Counted from the stretch's first letter, positions 16,689 through 26,980 are shown. The stretch is 64,000 nt of DNA from a gamma proteobacterium NOR5-3 (GCA_000158155.1 DS999407.1:191919-255918); one strand, 5' to 3'. Numbers and translations: made by a program. Notes: generated from the letters alone by a model not told the origin.

Positions 16689-19600
16689 ATGAAAAAATGG
16701 TCGCGAGGAAGTATACTCGTTCCAACGATCTTTGGCAGATTTTCAAAGGCTATGCCGGAACTATTAGAGTCGGTGTTCGCGCCCCAACTCCCAGCAAATC
16801 TAGACCCCCACAAGCTGCATGGTTTCTTCTCGCGACTAGGAATCCAGGCTAATTATCTCAGTGCAGTAGACGTGGTATCGCGCACCCGACAACTCCTCCA
16901 ATCTTCTATCGCCTCGAACCTACCCTTCCCGGTACATCGAGTGATTCCAGATCTGACCCCTGATGCGCTTATTGCTCAACTAGAAGACCTAGAGACCGCC
17001 CTCCTGGCCGCGAATGCGCCAACCCTCCGCAACACCGCAGGAAATCGAAACAAATACCACGGAAAGACGAAAGGCAACGAAATTGGCGCCCTCCTCGTCG
17101 AACCACCCGGCGTACTCGATCCCGAATTATGGGACATCCTGCGATATCTGTTTCTGGCAAGAATCTGTCTAGACAACAAGCGTACCGCGCACCAACTGAG
17201 AGAAGACGCCACGTCACTGCGACTACTCGCAGACCGAGACAGCGACAGGCTAAAGATCCAAGGCGTACCAGATAGGTATGACAGCAAGGCTCGCTACAGT
17301 TATTTCGCCAACATTCTCGACTTAGCGCAAGGGCGCATATCGCAACAAACCGAGTCCAATCCTGGCGACACCAGACCAGATGTAGTCGTCGGACTTTTTC
17401 TGAACGCGGTGAACCAAGCACCGCAACGATTCAAGGCGAGTAAACTTACGTTTCCCAATAGCTTCGATAGCTTTCGCGAACTAATCCGTGCACTAGCCAA
17501 CACTGCGGAAGAACTAAACAAAAAGCACGAGTTACCTCGAACTGATCGTGGAACCAGCTCCAAACCGGCACCAGTCGAACCGCCAAACCTGCAGAAAGAC
17601 GACCCCAACACCTTTGTAACGTCCGACGGTGCCGCGAACCCTAAAACAATTCCTGACGTCGGGCCGAACACCTCAAGGCGAAAGGTAAAAAAGGGCCGCG
17701 GAATAAGAGAGGTATCGAAGTCGCCCGAAGCGCTCGGTGAGCCGAGCGTCGTCGGCGAATCCATAAGGATCCAGGCGGCAGTCCAGAAGATTCAAGACCC
17801 GACTGCAAGACAATCACTGCAACGATTTTGGATTCAGGGCACAGAGAACACTAATCGGGCGTCTGCGGCTTCTCTTTCCCCTGAAGCTCGGGCGTGGCTA
17901 CTGGAAATGATTGCGAGCTCGGACCTGTCGGAAGCTGAAGCTGCAGCGCGCCGACTGATAATCATGCAGATAACGCTGGGGGTCGACCTGTCTAGCGATT
18001 TCCCATCCTCGTCGGGAGCTTCAAGCGCGAATGCAACGCAAAATTGCATAGAGATGCCGATACCCGACAGCATCTGGGAACCAGACCCCGAAGATTCAGA
18101 GTTCTTCAGCGGCCTTCTCGACTCCTCAACGATCGGACAGCCGCAACTAGTAGAAGCGAATCAATTTCAGGAAAGCTGTGATGAAGCAGAGATTCGCGCT
18201 GCCTACGATGCATTCATGCGTCAGCTTTCCGAAGCCAACGGATCCACAGTTCAAAAGCGCAAACTAAAAGCGTTGCTCGCCACCGAGGTATGGCTTGGAT
18301 CGCGCAACTTGATGCTGAAAGGCATATTTACTCGCTCGAACTCAGGGTCACTCTCTATGCCTGCGATGGCGTGGTACATGGGGATCCGAGAGGAGCGTGT
18401 CCGCGATGCCTTCAATGATGCATGTCGAGCGCTTCTGGGACTGACTATTGATGAATCGCCTTTGCCATCATGCGACACAAGATCCACAGTCTGGGAGCCC
18501 AATACCGATCATCTTGCTGAAGCCATATCTCGCGCTCGCGGAGACGCCGAACGTCTGGTCTCGAACTCTAAGGCCGATCTGATTGAACGGCATACCTGCT
18601 ACACCCACTACACCTTGTGGCTACTTGAGTTCTCTCTGGGCTTTCGCCCGGTAAATGATCCAGTCGGCACATACGAACACCTAGATTTGGAGTCTGGATA
18701 CTGCGTTCTCTGCGACAAAGTCACCATCCCAGAACTCGCCTACCGTCTCGTAAAGCTCGGAGAGGTCGCCAGGGCCCAGCTTGCCGAGTACCGTAAGTAT
18801 CTTCACTGGCTTTCCGCTGAACTTGCGACGAATCCAAGTTGGATTTCGGCGGCGAAAGCGATTCGGATTGTCGCTGAAGGAACCTCCAAGCCCACGATCC
18901 CTCTATTTTTTAACCTCTCGCTCAGTGGATCTGATGACAAAAACGGTCCAAAACTCGCGATCGAGCATCTGAACACCAAACACCAGCAAGAAGCCTTCCA
19001 TAAATACGCACCAATCGCCGCGAATGAGGGCCGCCGCTGGCTAGCCACACAGTTGGACCGCAGAGGTATTCCCTACGAATGGATTGTCGCGCTGCTAGGT
19101 CATCATGAGCAATCAGCACATAGCTTTGGAAAGCTTTCATTGCACGCGCCAGCAGAGGCATTCAACGCCGTCACCAAGGAGGTTGATGCTCTCTCGACAT
19201 CCATTGGATTAACTCCGCTTCCAGTCAAGCTCCGTGTTGGGTCAAGAAAACGCCGGCTGGCAGAAAAAGCGTTAGTTGCGGCGGAAGGTCAAGCACCGCT
19301 CGAGCTTGAGCCTGCACATTTTGAACGAGAGCGGCAGCGTTTGAAGGTGCAGCATCAGCACAGAGCTTTGGTGGATCAACATGTCGCGAAACTCGGCGAG
19401 CTTAAGTCAGGTGACGAAGTTACCCACGCTCAAGTAGCAAATCTTTACGCACAGGCAACAAAAGAAGCGGTATCACAGAATCTTTCAATCCAACGTACGT
19501 CCCTACTGATTGAGAAGAGACTAGCAGCGCTTAGAAGAAAACACATCAAGGTACCTCGCAGCGACTGGTTCTTTGTTGATCCGGAGCCATCCCCATTCCG

Positions 19601-22433
19601 AGATGATGCAGTACGAAAATACGTGGCCGCAAACGCAGCGCAGGCAGCACTCACTGTCGAAGTGCAGCGCCTGGCATCACTGCACAGAAAAGGAGACACT
19701 CTTCGCAATTCGCCGGAGCAACGACGCGCCCTCTCCGTCCTAACAGCCGCTTTCTTTTCAGGCATCGCTGACCAAAATAAACTAGACGCCATCGCCAAAG
19801 GCCATTACCAGCTTCTCTGGATTCACGGGAACGTACAGCTCGTAGTTCGTACCACGATAAAAGTCGGAGGTACCAGTAATGCTCCGGTGCTGGACGACAT
19901 CAACTCAATAATTGCCCTCGATACGACGACAGCTGGACTTGTTTGCGCCTTGGCTGCGGCCGACACCGTTGTACACCATGACCGAGTCGATGATCATCTG
20001 CGCAAAATAGCCGAAAAAATTAATTTACCGATTAGAGGAAAGGAATCTATAACTGCCGCGCTAGCTCGATCTGTTGCTAGCCTCAATCTTTTCCAATCGA
20101 CAGGATTAGCGCGCTCCATTAGCGCTTCAGCGCTTGTGCATAGGTCACTCCCAGTTTCCGCTATCGCCCGGTTAACTCAAGAAAAGCCTTTGAAGGCTGA
20201 AACTCCGAATCTTGCGTCACCTGACGCGGAATGGCTTGTCACAGCTGACAGCCTGAATTCGGGCCTTCCTATGGCGAGCAAGGCCCGACAAGAGGCGCGC
20301 AGAACCGGTTTACTAATTACTCGGCTAGCCAGACAGATAGTGAAGTCAGGCAACAAGCCAATCGAGGTAACGCTACCTCCGGATGAGGAAAACGGCGAGA
20401 CGCCGCAGTACCTAGAGACTGAAGGATTAGCCGAAGGCGACGAAAGAGACCGCCTGAAAGGTGCACTTGACTGGATTATCGAGCGATTGCCCAAGCAGAA
20501 AATGTCTAGCCACCTTCAGATTACGCTTGCAAGATACGTGGCACACCAATGTCAGGAACAACGCGGGAGGTTAGCCTGGAGCACGATCCGGGAGTATCAC
20601 CAGATAGTCATTCGTCTACTCGGCAAATATCTGGAGGCCGACCTCGTCGAGCTTGAGGATGCCGATTTTGAGGAACTGTACTTTCTCGCCTTAGAAACAT
20701 CGACGCCCGCGAGGCGCCAGAAAACAGCCAATGTTCTCCGCCAATTCCATCGATTCCTCGTTCGTGATATCGATGCGCCCCCCGTTGACTGGTCGTACAT
20801 CTACGCGCTTGGTGACTGGGTATTGCCCGATGCAGTAGTAAGCATAGATGCTAACTACATCTTTCATCATGAATACGAGCAAGCACTCAGCTACATCAGG
20901 CAGCTGGATCTAGATCAACCCACCAAGGATCAATTAGCCTTTCTTCTCATACAGGGTGCGCGCTTTGGAAAGCGATGGAGCGAAGCACTGCACGTGCGGT
21001 CTGATCACGCCGTTTTGTCGGTAGGTAAGAAGCTCCGGATGCTGTTGGTGAGACCCACGCACGAGCGCACTCTAAAAACGCGGTCCGCACAGAGACGCAT
21101 ACCGCTCGTGGGCTACCTATCAGACGAAGAGCAGGCGATTACTCATCGAGTCATCGAAAGGCACACGCAGCTATACGGCGAGATGCCAACTTCATCAGCG
21201 CCTCCCTTGCTTGACAAGCTCGCGGGCGCAAAAGCGGTGGTATCTGGAAGCGTCACATCACGTGTCCTCAACCAGGCACTCAAACAAGCCACGGGGGACG
21301 CTAACGTTCGCTTCCATCATCTTAGGCATACGTACTGCTCGGCGCTGCTAGCAATCGCGCTAGCGCCCACGCTTAACAAGCGCAGTAGCTTGTACGGGGC
21401 GCTAGAACAGGCACTACTGAAAACTCTCGGGCTCAAAGATCCGAAGTGGCCACAACTATGGGGAGACGAGCCGATCGGACCGCATACGCTACAAACCGTA
21501 GCTGAACTGATGGGACATGCATCACCTGGAACCAGTATTCGCGCGTATGCACACTTTTGGGATACATATGCCGGGTCTCATCATCTTTCAACGCACGAAC
21601 CCGACGATAGCGTGATGAGCTTCGCCACGGGCCTCCCATACGGTGGCTTCGTCAAGCGGAAGCTGCGTTGTCCAAAAACGCAGCCATGGAACCTTGCTGC
21701 AATGTATGGCCCCTACAATGTAGAACAGCATGGCCATCAACTTGCTATGTTGGTATCGGAGCAAAATACTCAGTTTGAATCGTCTTACCGAGGTGGCGGC
21801 AAGATCAGCCTATTGGAACTAGACAACGCTTGTCGGCGCCTCAATGCAAATCATTGCAGCAAAGAGGCGCTGGCGGAGACAGCGCTACTGGCCGGTATTG
21901 ATGCCGACCTGTTTCGACGCAGTGCCATGCAGGCGGAGCGCATCAGTGGCTACGATCGTTTTCAACTTAGACGACTAGATCCCAGTGCTCAAATTCATGA
22001 CGCCGTATCTCCCCCATTTCGGAATCACCGCGAGAACGCAGCTATCCGCGCCGCTTGCGAGGCACTCCAGCCTGCAATCGACGATATGACTAAGGAGGAT
22101 TTGGACCGTGTTAACCAGGGCCTCGCCCTACTTTGCAGTGGGCACGAAACCAACACACGGTGCGTTGTAATTGTGACCCAAGAAGACTACGCGACCGTTA
22201 AAACCGCTTTGCACCTATTAGGTTGGGGTGGATGCCTTAGCGATGCGTGTAACGCGGATACACAAAGCGATAAGCCCCTGACGGGTTACAAGGCGCATGA
22301 ACCGGCAAAGAGCTATAAGCAAGGTCAAATCTACCAATTAAACTATCCGGAAGAACTGACCACTTCTGGAGCCGTCATTCGCGCTGCTTTCTTAGTTGTA
22401 CTCTACTGTTTGTATGCATCTCTCACGAACTAG
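16689..22433 (+). CDS. Giant tyrosine-recombinase-related protein with two recombinase-like modules
   Basis: About 1,914 residues. A full C-terminal tyrosine recombinase is visible: core-binding region RYVAHQCQEQRGRLAWSTIR (about 1280), catalytic Arg in QGARFGKRWSEAL (about 1425), Lys-bearing LKTRSAQRRIPLVGYL, the HxxR box RFHHLRHTYCSALL (about 1545), His in ELMGHASPGTSIRAYAHFWD and the expected Tyr in RAYAHF (about 1620). Near residues 780-820 a second stretch, GRRWLATQLDRRGIPYEWIV then ALLGHHEQSAHSF, looks like the end of another recombinase domain without an obvious full catalytic set. The rest is helical with no known domain. Usual recombinases have 300-450 residues, so this is exceptional. 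ATG 16,689 is used; TTG 16,683 or ATG 16,752 are possible, with no clear ribosome-binding site. It lies behind the 57-bp/GGTCTCA array and upstream of two unknown genes. Confidence 0.85.
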   Translation: MKKWSRGSILVPTIFGRFSKAMPELLESVFAPQLPANLDPHKLHGFFSRLGIQANYLSAVDVVSRTRQLLQSSIASNLPFPVHRVIPDLTPDALIAQLEDLETALLAANAPTLRNTAGNRNKYHGKTKGNEIGALLVEPPGVLDPELWDILRYLFLARICLDNKRTAHQLREDATSLRLLADRDSDRLKIQGVPDRYDSKARYSYFANILDLAQGRISQQTESNPGDTRPDVVVGLFLNAVNQAPQRFKASKLTFPNSFDSFRELIRALANTAEELNKKHELPRTDRGTSSKPAPVEPPNLQKDDPNTFVTSDGAANPKTIPDVGPNTSRRKVKKGRGIREVSKSPEALGEPSVVGESIRIQAAVQKIQDPTARQSLQRFWIQGTENTNRASAASLSPEARAWLLEMIASSDLSEAEAAARRLIIMQITLGVDLSSDFPSSSGASSANATQNCIEMPIPDSIWEPDPEDSEFFSGLLDSSTIGQPQLVEANQFQESCDEAEIRAAYDAFMRQLSEANGSTVQKRKLKALLATEVWLGSRNLMLKGIFTRSNSGSLSMPAMAWYMGIREERVRDAFNDACRALLGLTIDESPLPSCDTRSTVWEPNTDHLAEAISRARGDAERLVSNSKADLIERHTCYTHYTLWLLEFSLGFRPVNDPVGTYEHLDLESGYCVLCDKVTIPELAYRLVKLGEVARAQLAEYRKYLHWLSAELATNPSWISAAKAIRIVAEGTSKPTIPLFFNLSLSGSDDKNGPKLAIEHLNTKHQQEAFHKYAPIAANEGRRWLATQLDRRGIPYEWIVALLGHHEQSAHSFGKLSLHAPAEAFNAVTKEVDALSTSIGLTPLPVKLRVGSRKRRLAEKALVAAEGQAPLELEPAHFERERQRLKVQHQHRALVDQHVAKLGELKSGDEVTHAQVANLYAQATKEAVSQNLSIQRTSLLIEKRLAALRRKHIKVPRSDWFFVDPEPSPFRDDAVRKYVAANAAQAALTVEVQRLASLHRKGDTLRNSPEQRRALSVLTAAFFSGIADQNKLDAIAKGHYQLLWIHGNVQLVVRTTIKVGGTSNAPVLDDINSIIALDTTTAGLVCALAAADTVVHHDRVDDHLRKIAEKINLPIRGKESITAALARSVASLNLFQSTGLARSISASALVHRSLPVSAIARLTQEKPLKAETPNLASPDAEWLVTADSLNSGLPMASKARQEARRTGLLITRLARQIVKSGNKPIEVTLPPDEENGETPQYLETEGLAEGDERDRLKGALDWIIERLPKQKMSSHLQITLARYVAHQCQEQRGRLAWSTIREYHQIVIRLLGKYLEADLVELEDADFEELYFLALETSTPARRQKTANVLRQFHRFLVRDIDAPPVDWSYIYALGDWVLPDAVVSIDANYIFHHEYEQALSYIRQLDLDQPTKDQLAFLLIQGARFGKRWSEALHVRSDHAVLSVGKKLRMLLVRPTHERTLKTRSAQRRIPLVGYLSDEEQAITHRVIERHTQLYGEMPTSSAPPLLDKLAGAKAVVSGSVTSRVLNQALKQATGDANVRFHHLRHTYCSALLAIALAPTLNKRSSLYGALEQALLKTLGLKDPKWPQLWGDEPIGPHTLQTVAELMGHASPGTSIRAYAHFWDTYAGSHHLSTHEPDDSVMSFATGLPYGGFVKRKLRCPKTQPWNLAAMYGPYNVEQHGHQLAMLVSEQNTQFESSYRGGGKISLLELDNACRRLNANHCSKEALAETALLAGIDADLFRRSAMQAERISGYDRFQLRRLDPSAQIHDAVSPPFRNHRENAAIRAACEALQPAIDDMTKEDLDRVNQGLALLCSGHETNTRCVVIVTQEDYATVKTALHLLGWGGCLSDACNADTQSDKPLTGYKAHEPAKSYKQGQIYQLNYPEELTTSGAVIRAAFLVVLYCLYASLTN

Positions 22434-22666
22434 AACCGGAATCGGCGTAGCACATTTCACAAATTCACTGAGAGCTCACCACTAGGTTCTATTAAGGAAC
22501 TTATAAAAGTGAGCATCTTTATCTTGACCAAAAAATAGCGCCGCAAGTATCGTCAAAGCGAATGTATCTGGCAAAGCACTACCGCTCTCTCGACAACAGA
22601 GGCTCGAGGGTGGCGCAGGGACACCCTTTGATACAAAACGCAAAGCGATTTTTGGAGAACAAGACA

Positions 22667-23734
22667 ATGAAGATTGGGCCAGTGATTTTCGCAGAATCCC
22701 CCATGTGCGATATCCGTATCATTAAGACTTGTGACCAAAAAGATCTACTAAAACTTCCATTAGAAACCTCAAAAATAGAGGTTGACCGTGGACTCAAAAA
22801 TTTGGGCTCGTATCTACAGAAACAAATCCAGAAACTTTACGGTGGAGAAACTGGGGGGACTCATTTTGGTTTATGCGGATCTCCTTTAGGCAAGAATGCA
22901 AATCCATCGCTTACAGCCGGGTTAACTGTCTTTCAGGGTAGCGAAGAACTCGGAGAAGCAGTGTTCGAGAAAGCATGTACTTTTCTGCGAGAAGTGGCCA
23001 AAAGTGAGTCCGAAAGCATCGATTTAGACCTCGTGCCGATTGATCAAGAGCTATTAAGAAAGCCCATGGAACAAGGACTGCAAACAGCGTTAAAGCCAGC
23101 AGAGACCATCACACGCAATTACACGCTATGCGAAACCGAAACCGAAAACAGCAAAAAAATCAAAATCGTTGAATTTAGCGTGAATGTACCACCAAAAGAG
23201 AAGGTCGAAGAGAGAACCTGGGACAACATAGAGTTGGAAATTAAAACGAACGGTATTGACTACGCCAATGCGGTAATCACAGGGAATATTGAAAAGCTCC
23301 TCCCACGCAACGACGACTCACATGGACCTGATACCCCTAAAGATTCAGATCAAGTTAATGAATTAGAGCACCTTGAAAAGTTGGTGCACAAACCACTAAC
23401 GCTCGGTGGCTTAACTAAATGTCACGCGAGCGAAATCAATCAATGGATGCTTGATTCAAAGCCACTGAACCAGATGAAACTGGACATTAATTCCCGCGAA
23501 CAAGAAACGGGCGCTAACGATCAGCAAGAACTCGTAAAACCTTTTTTAGTTCGATTGAGAGCACGTGTAGAAAGAGATAGGGACGGAAAATTAACCGGCG
23601 ATTTATTGCAGATCATACCAATACATACTCAAGTCAATCGTATGGCAACGGTCGCTATGGACTACGACGTAAGTGCAAATTCGACGGTAAAAGCATCGAC
23701 AGACTCATGCATCAAAGTAAAGAGTGAAGAGTGA
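22667..23734 (+). CDS. Unknown 355-residue protein downstream of the giant recombinase
   Basis: Start ATG 22,667 follows TTGGAG by about nine bases; the longer frame from 22,562 has no such signal. The protein is soluble, charged and rich in Glu, Lys and Thr. It shows no signal peptide, membrane helix or catalytic motif I recognise. Notable stretches are KIGPVIFAESPMCDIRII near the start and FLVRLRARVERDRDGKLTGD near the end. It is separated by 230 bases from the recombinase gene and by 165 bases from the next gene, all in the same direction. Confidence 0.7.
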   Translation: MKIGPVIFAESPMCDIRIIKTCDQKDLLKLPLETSKIEVDRGLKNLGSYLQKQIQKLYGGETGGTHFGLCGSPLGKNANPSLTAGLTVFQGSEELGEAVFEKACTFLREVAKSESESIDLDLVPIDQELLRKPMEQGLQTALKPAETITRNYTLCETETENSKKIKIVEFSVNVPPKEKVEERTWDNIELEIKTNGIDYANAVITGNIEKLLPRNDDSHGPDTPKDSDQVNELEHLEKLVHKPLTLGGLTKCHASEINQWMLDSKPLNQMKLDINSREQETGANDQQELVKPFLVRLRARVERDRDGKLTGDLLQIIPIHTQVNRMATVAMDYDVSANSTVKASTDSCIKVKSEE

Positions 23735-23899
23735 CTGTCAACAAACCGCGCCGACTAGGCAGTTTTATGGCCGCGGTTGCCTCTCACGCACATTAACTAA
23801 AGCAGTGATTTTGGAGCTTTTTCGAAATCCCTACAGTTTTTGGTGGAACCAAATCGTCATTTGAACACTCGAACAGGCTAACGGTAAGAGGGAACATCC

Positions 23900-24850
23900 A
23901 TGAGCAACGCTATAGGGATATTAAAAGCGTCAGTTTGCCCAAGTGGCAACGGCCAACTACGGCTCACTTTTTGCGACGATTGGAAAGCCACTCGCGAGTC
24001 ACTAGCGACTGTCAAGGCGGTGAACGGCGAACCCAATCTCATTCCAGGCTACAAGCTCCTTCGTGCAATATGCGACGCTCTGAATTCCCCCGACAGTATG
24101 GATACTCTCGGAAATACTCACTTGGATCGAGATAACACTATTAACTCAGGCTTTTACTTCGACGTCATCCTTGACCGGCAAGGTAAGCGACCAGGATTAC
24201 TACTGGCACTCACCGGTGATCTTAGCGAAACCAACCAGAGCAGGCTCGCGGATGTCTCAGAGGTTACGCGAAACCTCATCGGACTCGCGCTTGCAAACGA
24301 ACATAACAATGCCAGCCTTTTGGGAGCCTCCTTTTCCAAAGCGGTGGGAGCAATCTCTACTCGCCTGTCGAGCCTGAATATATCGATATCAGAACATCGC
24401 AACAGCCACTTCTCCACCTCTCTGACGGCTCCTTCTAGTCTAACAAGGCGACAGTTGGGCAAGTTTCAACTTTCAGAAAATCCCGCTCGCCAAGAGAAGA
24501 TGGATGCGGAAAAGTTTACGGTCGTAAATATCGGATATACCATACCGGGAGTCCAAAGTACTGTTCGGGTCCCACAAGAACTTCAAATTGCCGTCGCCCA
24601 CGCTCAATATACAGGGCTCAAGGTCAGCTATTCGGTTGATGTTTTTGACAACATGGAACCAACCCTAACATCCGTAACCCTTCCCTATGCTGTGCCGGCA
24701 TTCTATTCAGTTCGCCTACCAGACTCGAAGAAAAGCAGATCTCAAGGCCATCGAATCCAATCATTGAGTGAGATTGGCGGCCATGCTGCCAACGACGATT
24801 TTGCCCACGATCACACGACATCGTCCGCCGCGGCTCCACGCTCACACTGA
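23900..24850 (+). CDS. Unknown 316-residue protein
   Basis: ATG 23,900 follows AGAGGGA at six bases. The sequence looks soluble and beta-rich, with GFYFDVILDRQGKRPGLLLA and SYSVDVFDNMEPTLTSVTLP, and a low-complexity, His/Ala/Ser-rich C-terminus (HDHTTSSAAAPRSH). No family is recognised. Together with the 355-residue gene it follows the giant recombinase and may form one functional unit with it, but the gaps allow separate promoters. Confidence 0.65.
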   Translation: MSNAIGILKASVCPSGNGQLRLTFCDDWKATRESLATVKAVNGEPNLIPGYKLLRAICDALNSPDSMDTLGNTHLDRDNTINSGFYFDVILDRQGKRPGLLLALTGDLSETNQSRLADVSEVTRNLIGLALANEHNNASLLGASFSKAVGAISTRLSSLNISISEHRNSHFSTSLTAPSSLTRRQLGKFQLSENPARQEKMDAEKFTVVNIGYTIPGVQSTVRVPQELQIAVAHAQYTGLKVSYSVDVFDNMEPTLTSVTLPYAVPAFYSVRLPDSKKSRSQGHRIQSLSEIGGHAANDDFAHDHTTSSAAAPRSH

Positions 24851-24953
24851 GGATCGCTGCCTGCCATAACTTCAAGCACGCTTCTTTCTCCAGAGTTAGC
24901 GTAACGGTAGTCAGGCGCTATGTTTGATCAATTGATCGCGTTGAACACAAAGA

Positions 24954-25343
24954 TCATTCATTGTCATCCGACCTCTGTAGACGCGTCAGAATCTGCATGA
25001 ATTCACCCTGCTGATCGGGTGGTACTACGTCAATAAGATAGCGAATAAGGCTTCCTACCACCGAGGCCAGACGCACGCTTTCATTAGCCGCTAACTGGGC
25101 ATTGAGGTAATCATGAAGCCAATACGTTATGGCAAGAGCATTATACTGCTGCTGATCGACAGACATTGCTTTAGCCAATTCAGTAAAGTGTGGCGTTATC
25201 TGTAACACGTCGCATACGCGGTAGGCAGCAAGTTTTAGTCGGTTTCGATATTGCTGTTGTGCTTCTACGTAGTTTGCTCGCGCAATCAAAAGTTGCTGAA
25301 CTTCATCGCCGCCCTCTAAACACGCTTGACCCAGCGCACTCAT
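24954..25343 (-). CDS. Unknown 129-residue protein, distant paralogue of the integrase-operon gene
   Basis: The start ATG 25,343 overlaps the stop of the upstream small gene (ATGA). A longer frame from TTG 25,421 exists but conflicts with that coupled gene. The core VCDVLQITPHF...YNALAITYWLHDYLNAQL...VVP aligns in order and spacing with WVCRCFHIPPF...NQSAAALWIDQYIYELG...HVP of the 161-residue protein at 13,857-14,342. The match is too weak to give percent identity by eye but covers about 85 residues nearly ungapped. Function unknown. Confidence 0.65.
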   Translation of the reverse strand: MSALGQACLEGGDEVQQLLIARANYVEAQQQYRNRLKLAAYRVCDVLQITPHFTELAKAMSVDQQQYNALAITYWLHDYLNAQLAANESVRLASVVGSLIRYLIDVVPPDQQGEFMQILTRLQRSDDNE

Positions 25344-25519
25344 GATTCGCCACCGCGAAAGCGCGTGCAACTTAATTGGCTCGCACCACCCAAGACACAA
25401 CTCTGCAAAGCTGACAGACAACTGGCTTCTTTTTGCTGATCATAACTAATACGCCATTGACGCTTGCCGTCCTGAGAGGGCTCATCATTGGCGGGGCACC
25501 TGTTCACTAATTCAGCCAT
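25340..25519 (-). CDS. Small 59-residue protein preceding the paralogue
   Basis: ATG 25,519 stands seven bases behind GGAG, and its stop overlaps the next start (ATGA). These are two good signs of a real, translationally coupled gene. The product begins MAELVNRCPANDEPSQDGKR and continues with a polar segment. No similarity to the AlpA-like regulator that occupies the equivalent position at 15,549-15,770 is seen. The preceding 95 bases are homologous to that operon's upstream region. Confidence 0.6.
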   Translation of the reverse strand: MAELVNRCPANDEPSQDGKRQWRISYDQQKEASCLSALQSCVLGGASQLSCTRFRGGES

Positions 25520-25620
25520 AGCTCATCTCCTAGTACCGGCATCCCCTGCCCTTTGCAGAGAATTTCTTGCCGTTGAGATAAACCTACCTAGATGACGAGA
25601 TTCTGCTGACTCAAGGGAAA
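25520..25620 (-). promoter_or_regulatory. Upstream control region, copy 2
   Basis: This region aligns with 15,777-15,882: ATCTCC at the gene-proximal end, then GAATTTCTTGCCGTTGAGAT, AACCTACC, CTGCT and AAGGGAAAC in the same order and spacing. Conservation of non-coding sequence next to different small genes points to shared transcriptional control. Confidence 0.6.
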
Positions 25621-25680
25621 CTGAGTTGAGGGACTTGCCATTATTGAATGCGAGACTTAAATGAAGGTCTGGCAACTTTA

Positions 25681-26688
25681 TCAAGTAACAATGCCACGTT
25701 CCGAAAGCCATTGCTTGCGGTGTGCGTTACGACGCTTTTCCGCCTCCGCTGATGAGTCAAAGGAGTCAACAAAGCGTTTGTGTTGCTCTTCCATCTTCTG
25801 AACTGCCAAAGTTTTGGAAGAAATGTCCTGGTCCAACATCTCAGACCGGACATAAAGCTCTCGCTCTTCCTTGATTCTGACAATACTGGCGTTTATCTCT
25901 GTGCGTCTCGCCAAAAGTCTATCAAGGGCAACCTTTGCCGTTCTTCGATCAACACCCTCTTTTTTTAGCTCATAGTAACGGCGTCGAGCAGCTTTCACCG
26001 CGCGTGTTCGCTCGCGAAGTGCACCGACCTGATTCTTGAGCCCTTCGACGTTGCTATAAATTACGTCCCTGCTTCTCTTGGTGCGTCCGATAGCATCCTT
26101 GGCTTTCACTACACGACTATAGGCGTCGTCGCGTTCGGACTTAGCGCGATCTAAATCGTTGAAGTCCTGCGAAAACCAAGAGTTTCGATTAATTTTCCTA
26201 CCAGCGCTCCCATAGAAGGGCATGTGACTATTGGACCTGCGATACCAGCGATCGACTTCATTCTTAGCTATATTGAGGTCGGAAAACGCAGCATCTTTAC
26301 GCCGGTATTGGGAATCAATAACAATCTTGATCGCAGCTAGTTCGCCATAGGCGTCGTCAAGTTGTTCATAGATTTCCTTCTTTGTCGCGTAAATTTGGTC
26401 CAATTCAGTTTTAAAATGCCGGTTAAAAAGCTCCTGCACGGCCTCCGCGTCCAAAATCTGGGGCCCTAGCCGTTCTAGGGCCTTCTTGGCCTCTCTGAAC
26501 TCGTCACTACGAATCTTTTCCGAAGCGATTTCGATGTTGCGCCGAGCCACATCGAGTTGCCTCATTTCTTTCCTATAAGGATACCGCGCGTCAGCATTTT
26601 CAATGTGTGCTTTTCGCTCTAACCGTTCCCACGCGGGGTACGCGGCTGAAATGCGCAGGAAGTACCAGAATCGGCTGAGAATATTCAA
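25681..26688 (-). CDS. Coiled-coil protein of unknown function
   Basis: The 335-residue product is dominated by charged heptad-like helices (for example RRKDAAFSDLNIAKNEVDRW and ALRERTRAVKAARRRYYELK). It has an aromatic, slightly hydrophobic N-terminus (ILSRFWYFLRISAAYPAW) that might contact the membrane. Start is TTG 26,688 with GGAG about ten bases upstream. No catalytic motif is seen. It stands upstream of the duplicated small-gene module on the same strand, with 160 bases between them. Confidence 0.65.
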   Translation of the reverse strand: MNILSRFWYFLRISAAYPAWERLERKAHIENADARYPYRKEMRQLDVARRNIEIASEKIRSDEFREAKKALERLGPQILDAEAVQELFNRHFKTELDQIYATKKEIYEQLDDAYGELAAIKIVIDSQYRRKDAAFSDLNIAKNEVDRWYRRSNSHMPFYGSAGRKINRNSWFSQDFNDLDRAKSERDDAYSRVVKAKDAIGRTKRSRDVIYSNVEGLKNQVGALRERTRAVKAARRRYYELKKEGVDRRTAKVALDRLLARRTEINASIVRIKEERELYVRSEMLDQDISSKTLAVQKMEEQHKRFVDSFDSSAEAEKRRNAHRKQWLSERGIVT

Positions 26689-26980
26689 GCTTGATCGATC
26701 TCCTACAATCTAGAAACCCAAGTGATGCATTAGCCAAAAGCCTGATCTGCTACCGCCACTTAACCTTCCCTGGATCTAGAAACTTCATGCCTCGTTTGGT
26801 TGGAGTTGTCGTCTCATGTACAGAAGAAAAATAGCTACACGCCAAACATTACGCCTCAGCCGCTAACTTAAAGCGCATTGCGAATAGCAACCTTTCCTCT
26901 GAGCTAGGCGCCCCTCCTAACCCGCTCTGGAACAGCTTGCTAAAAAAACTTTAAGACTCCGGAAACAACTGGTCAGTGCA

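Noticed and set aside
24850-24960. Second tRNA-derived attachment site before the duplicated module
   Set aside because: No sequence resembling the T arm or acceptor end of the tRNA-Leu fragment was found there by eye.
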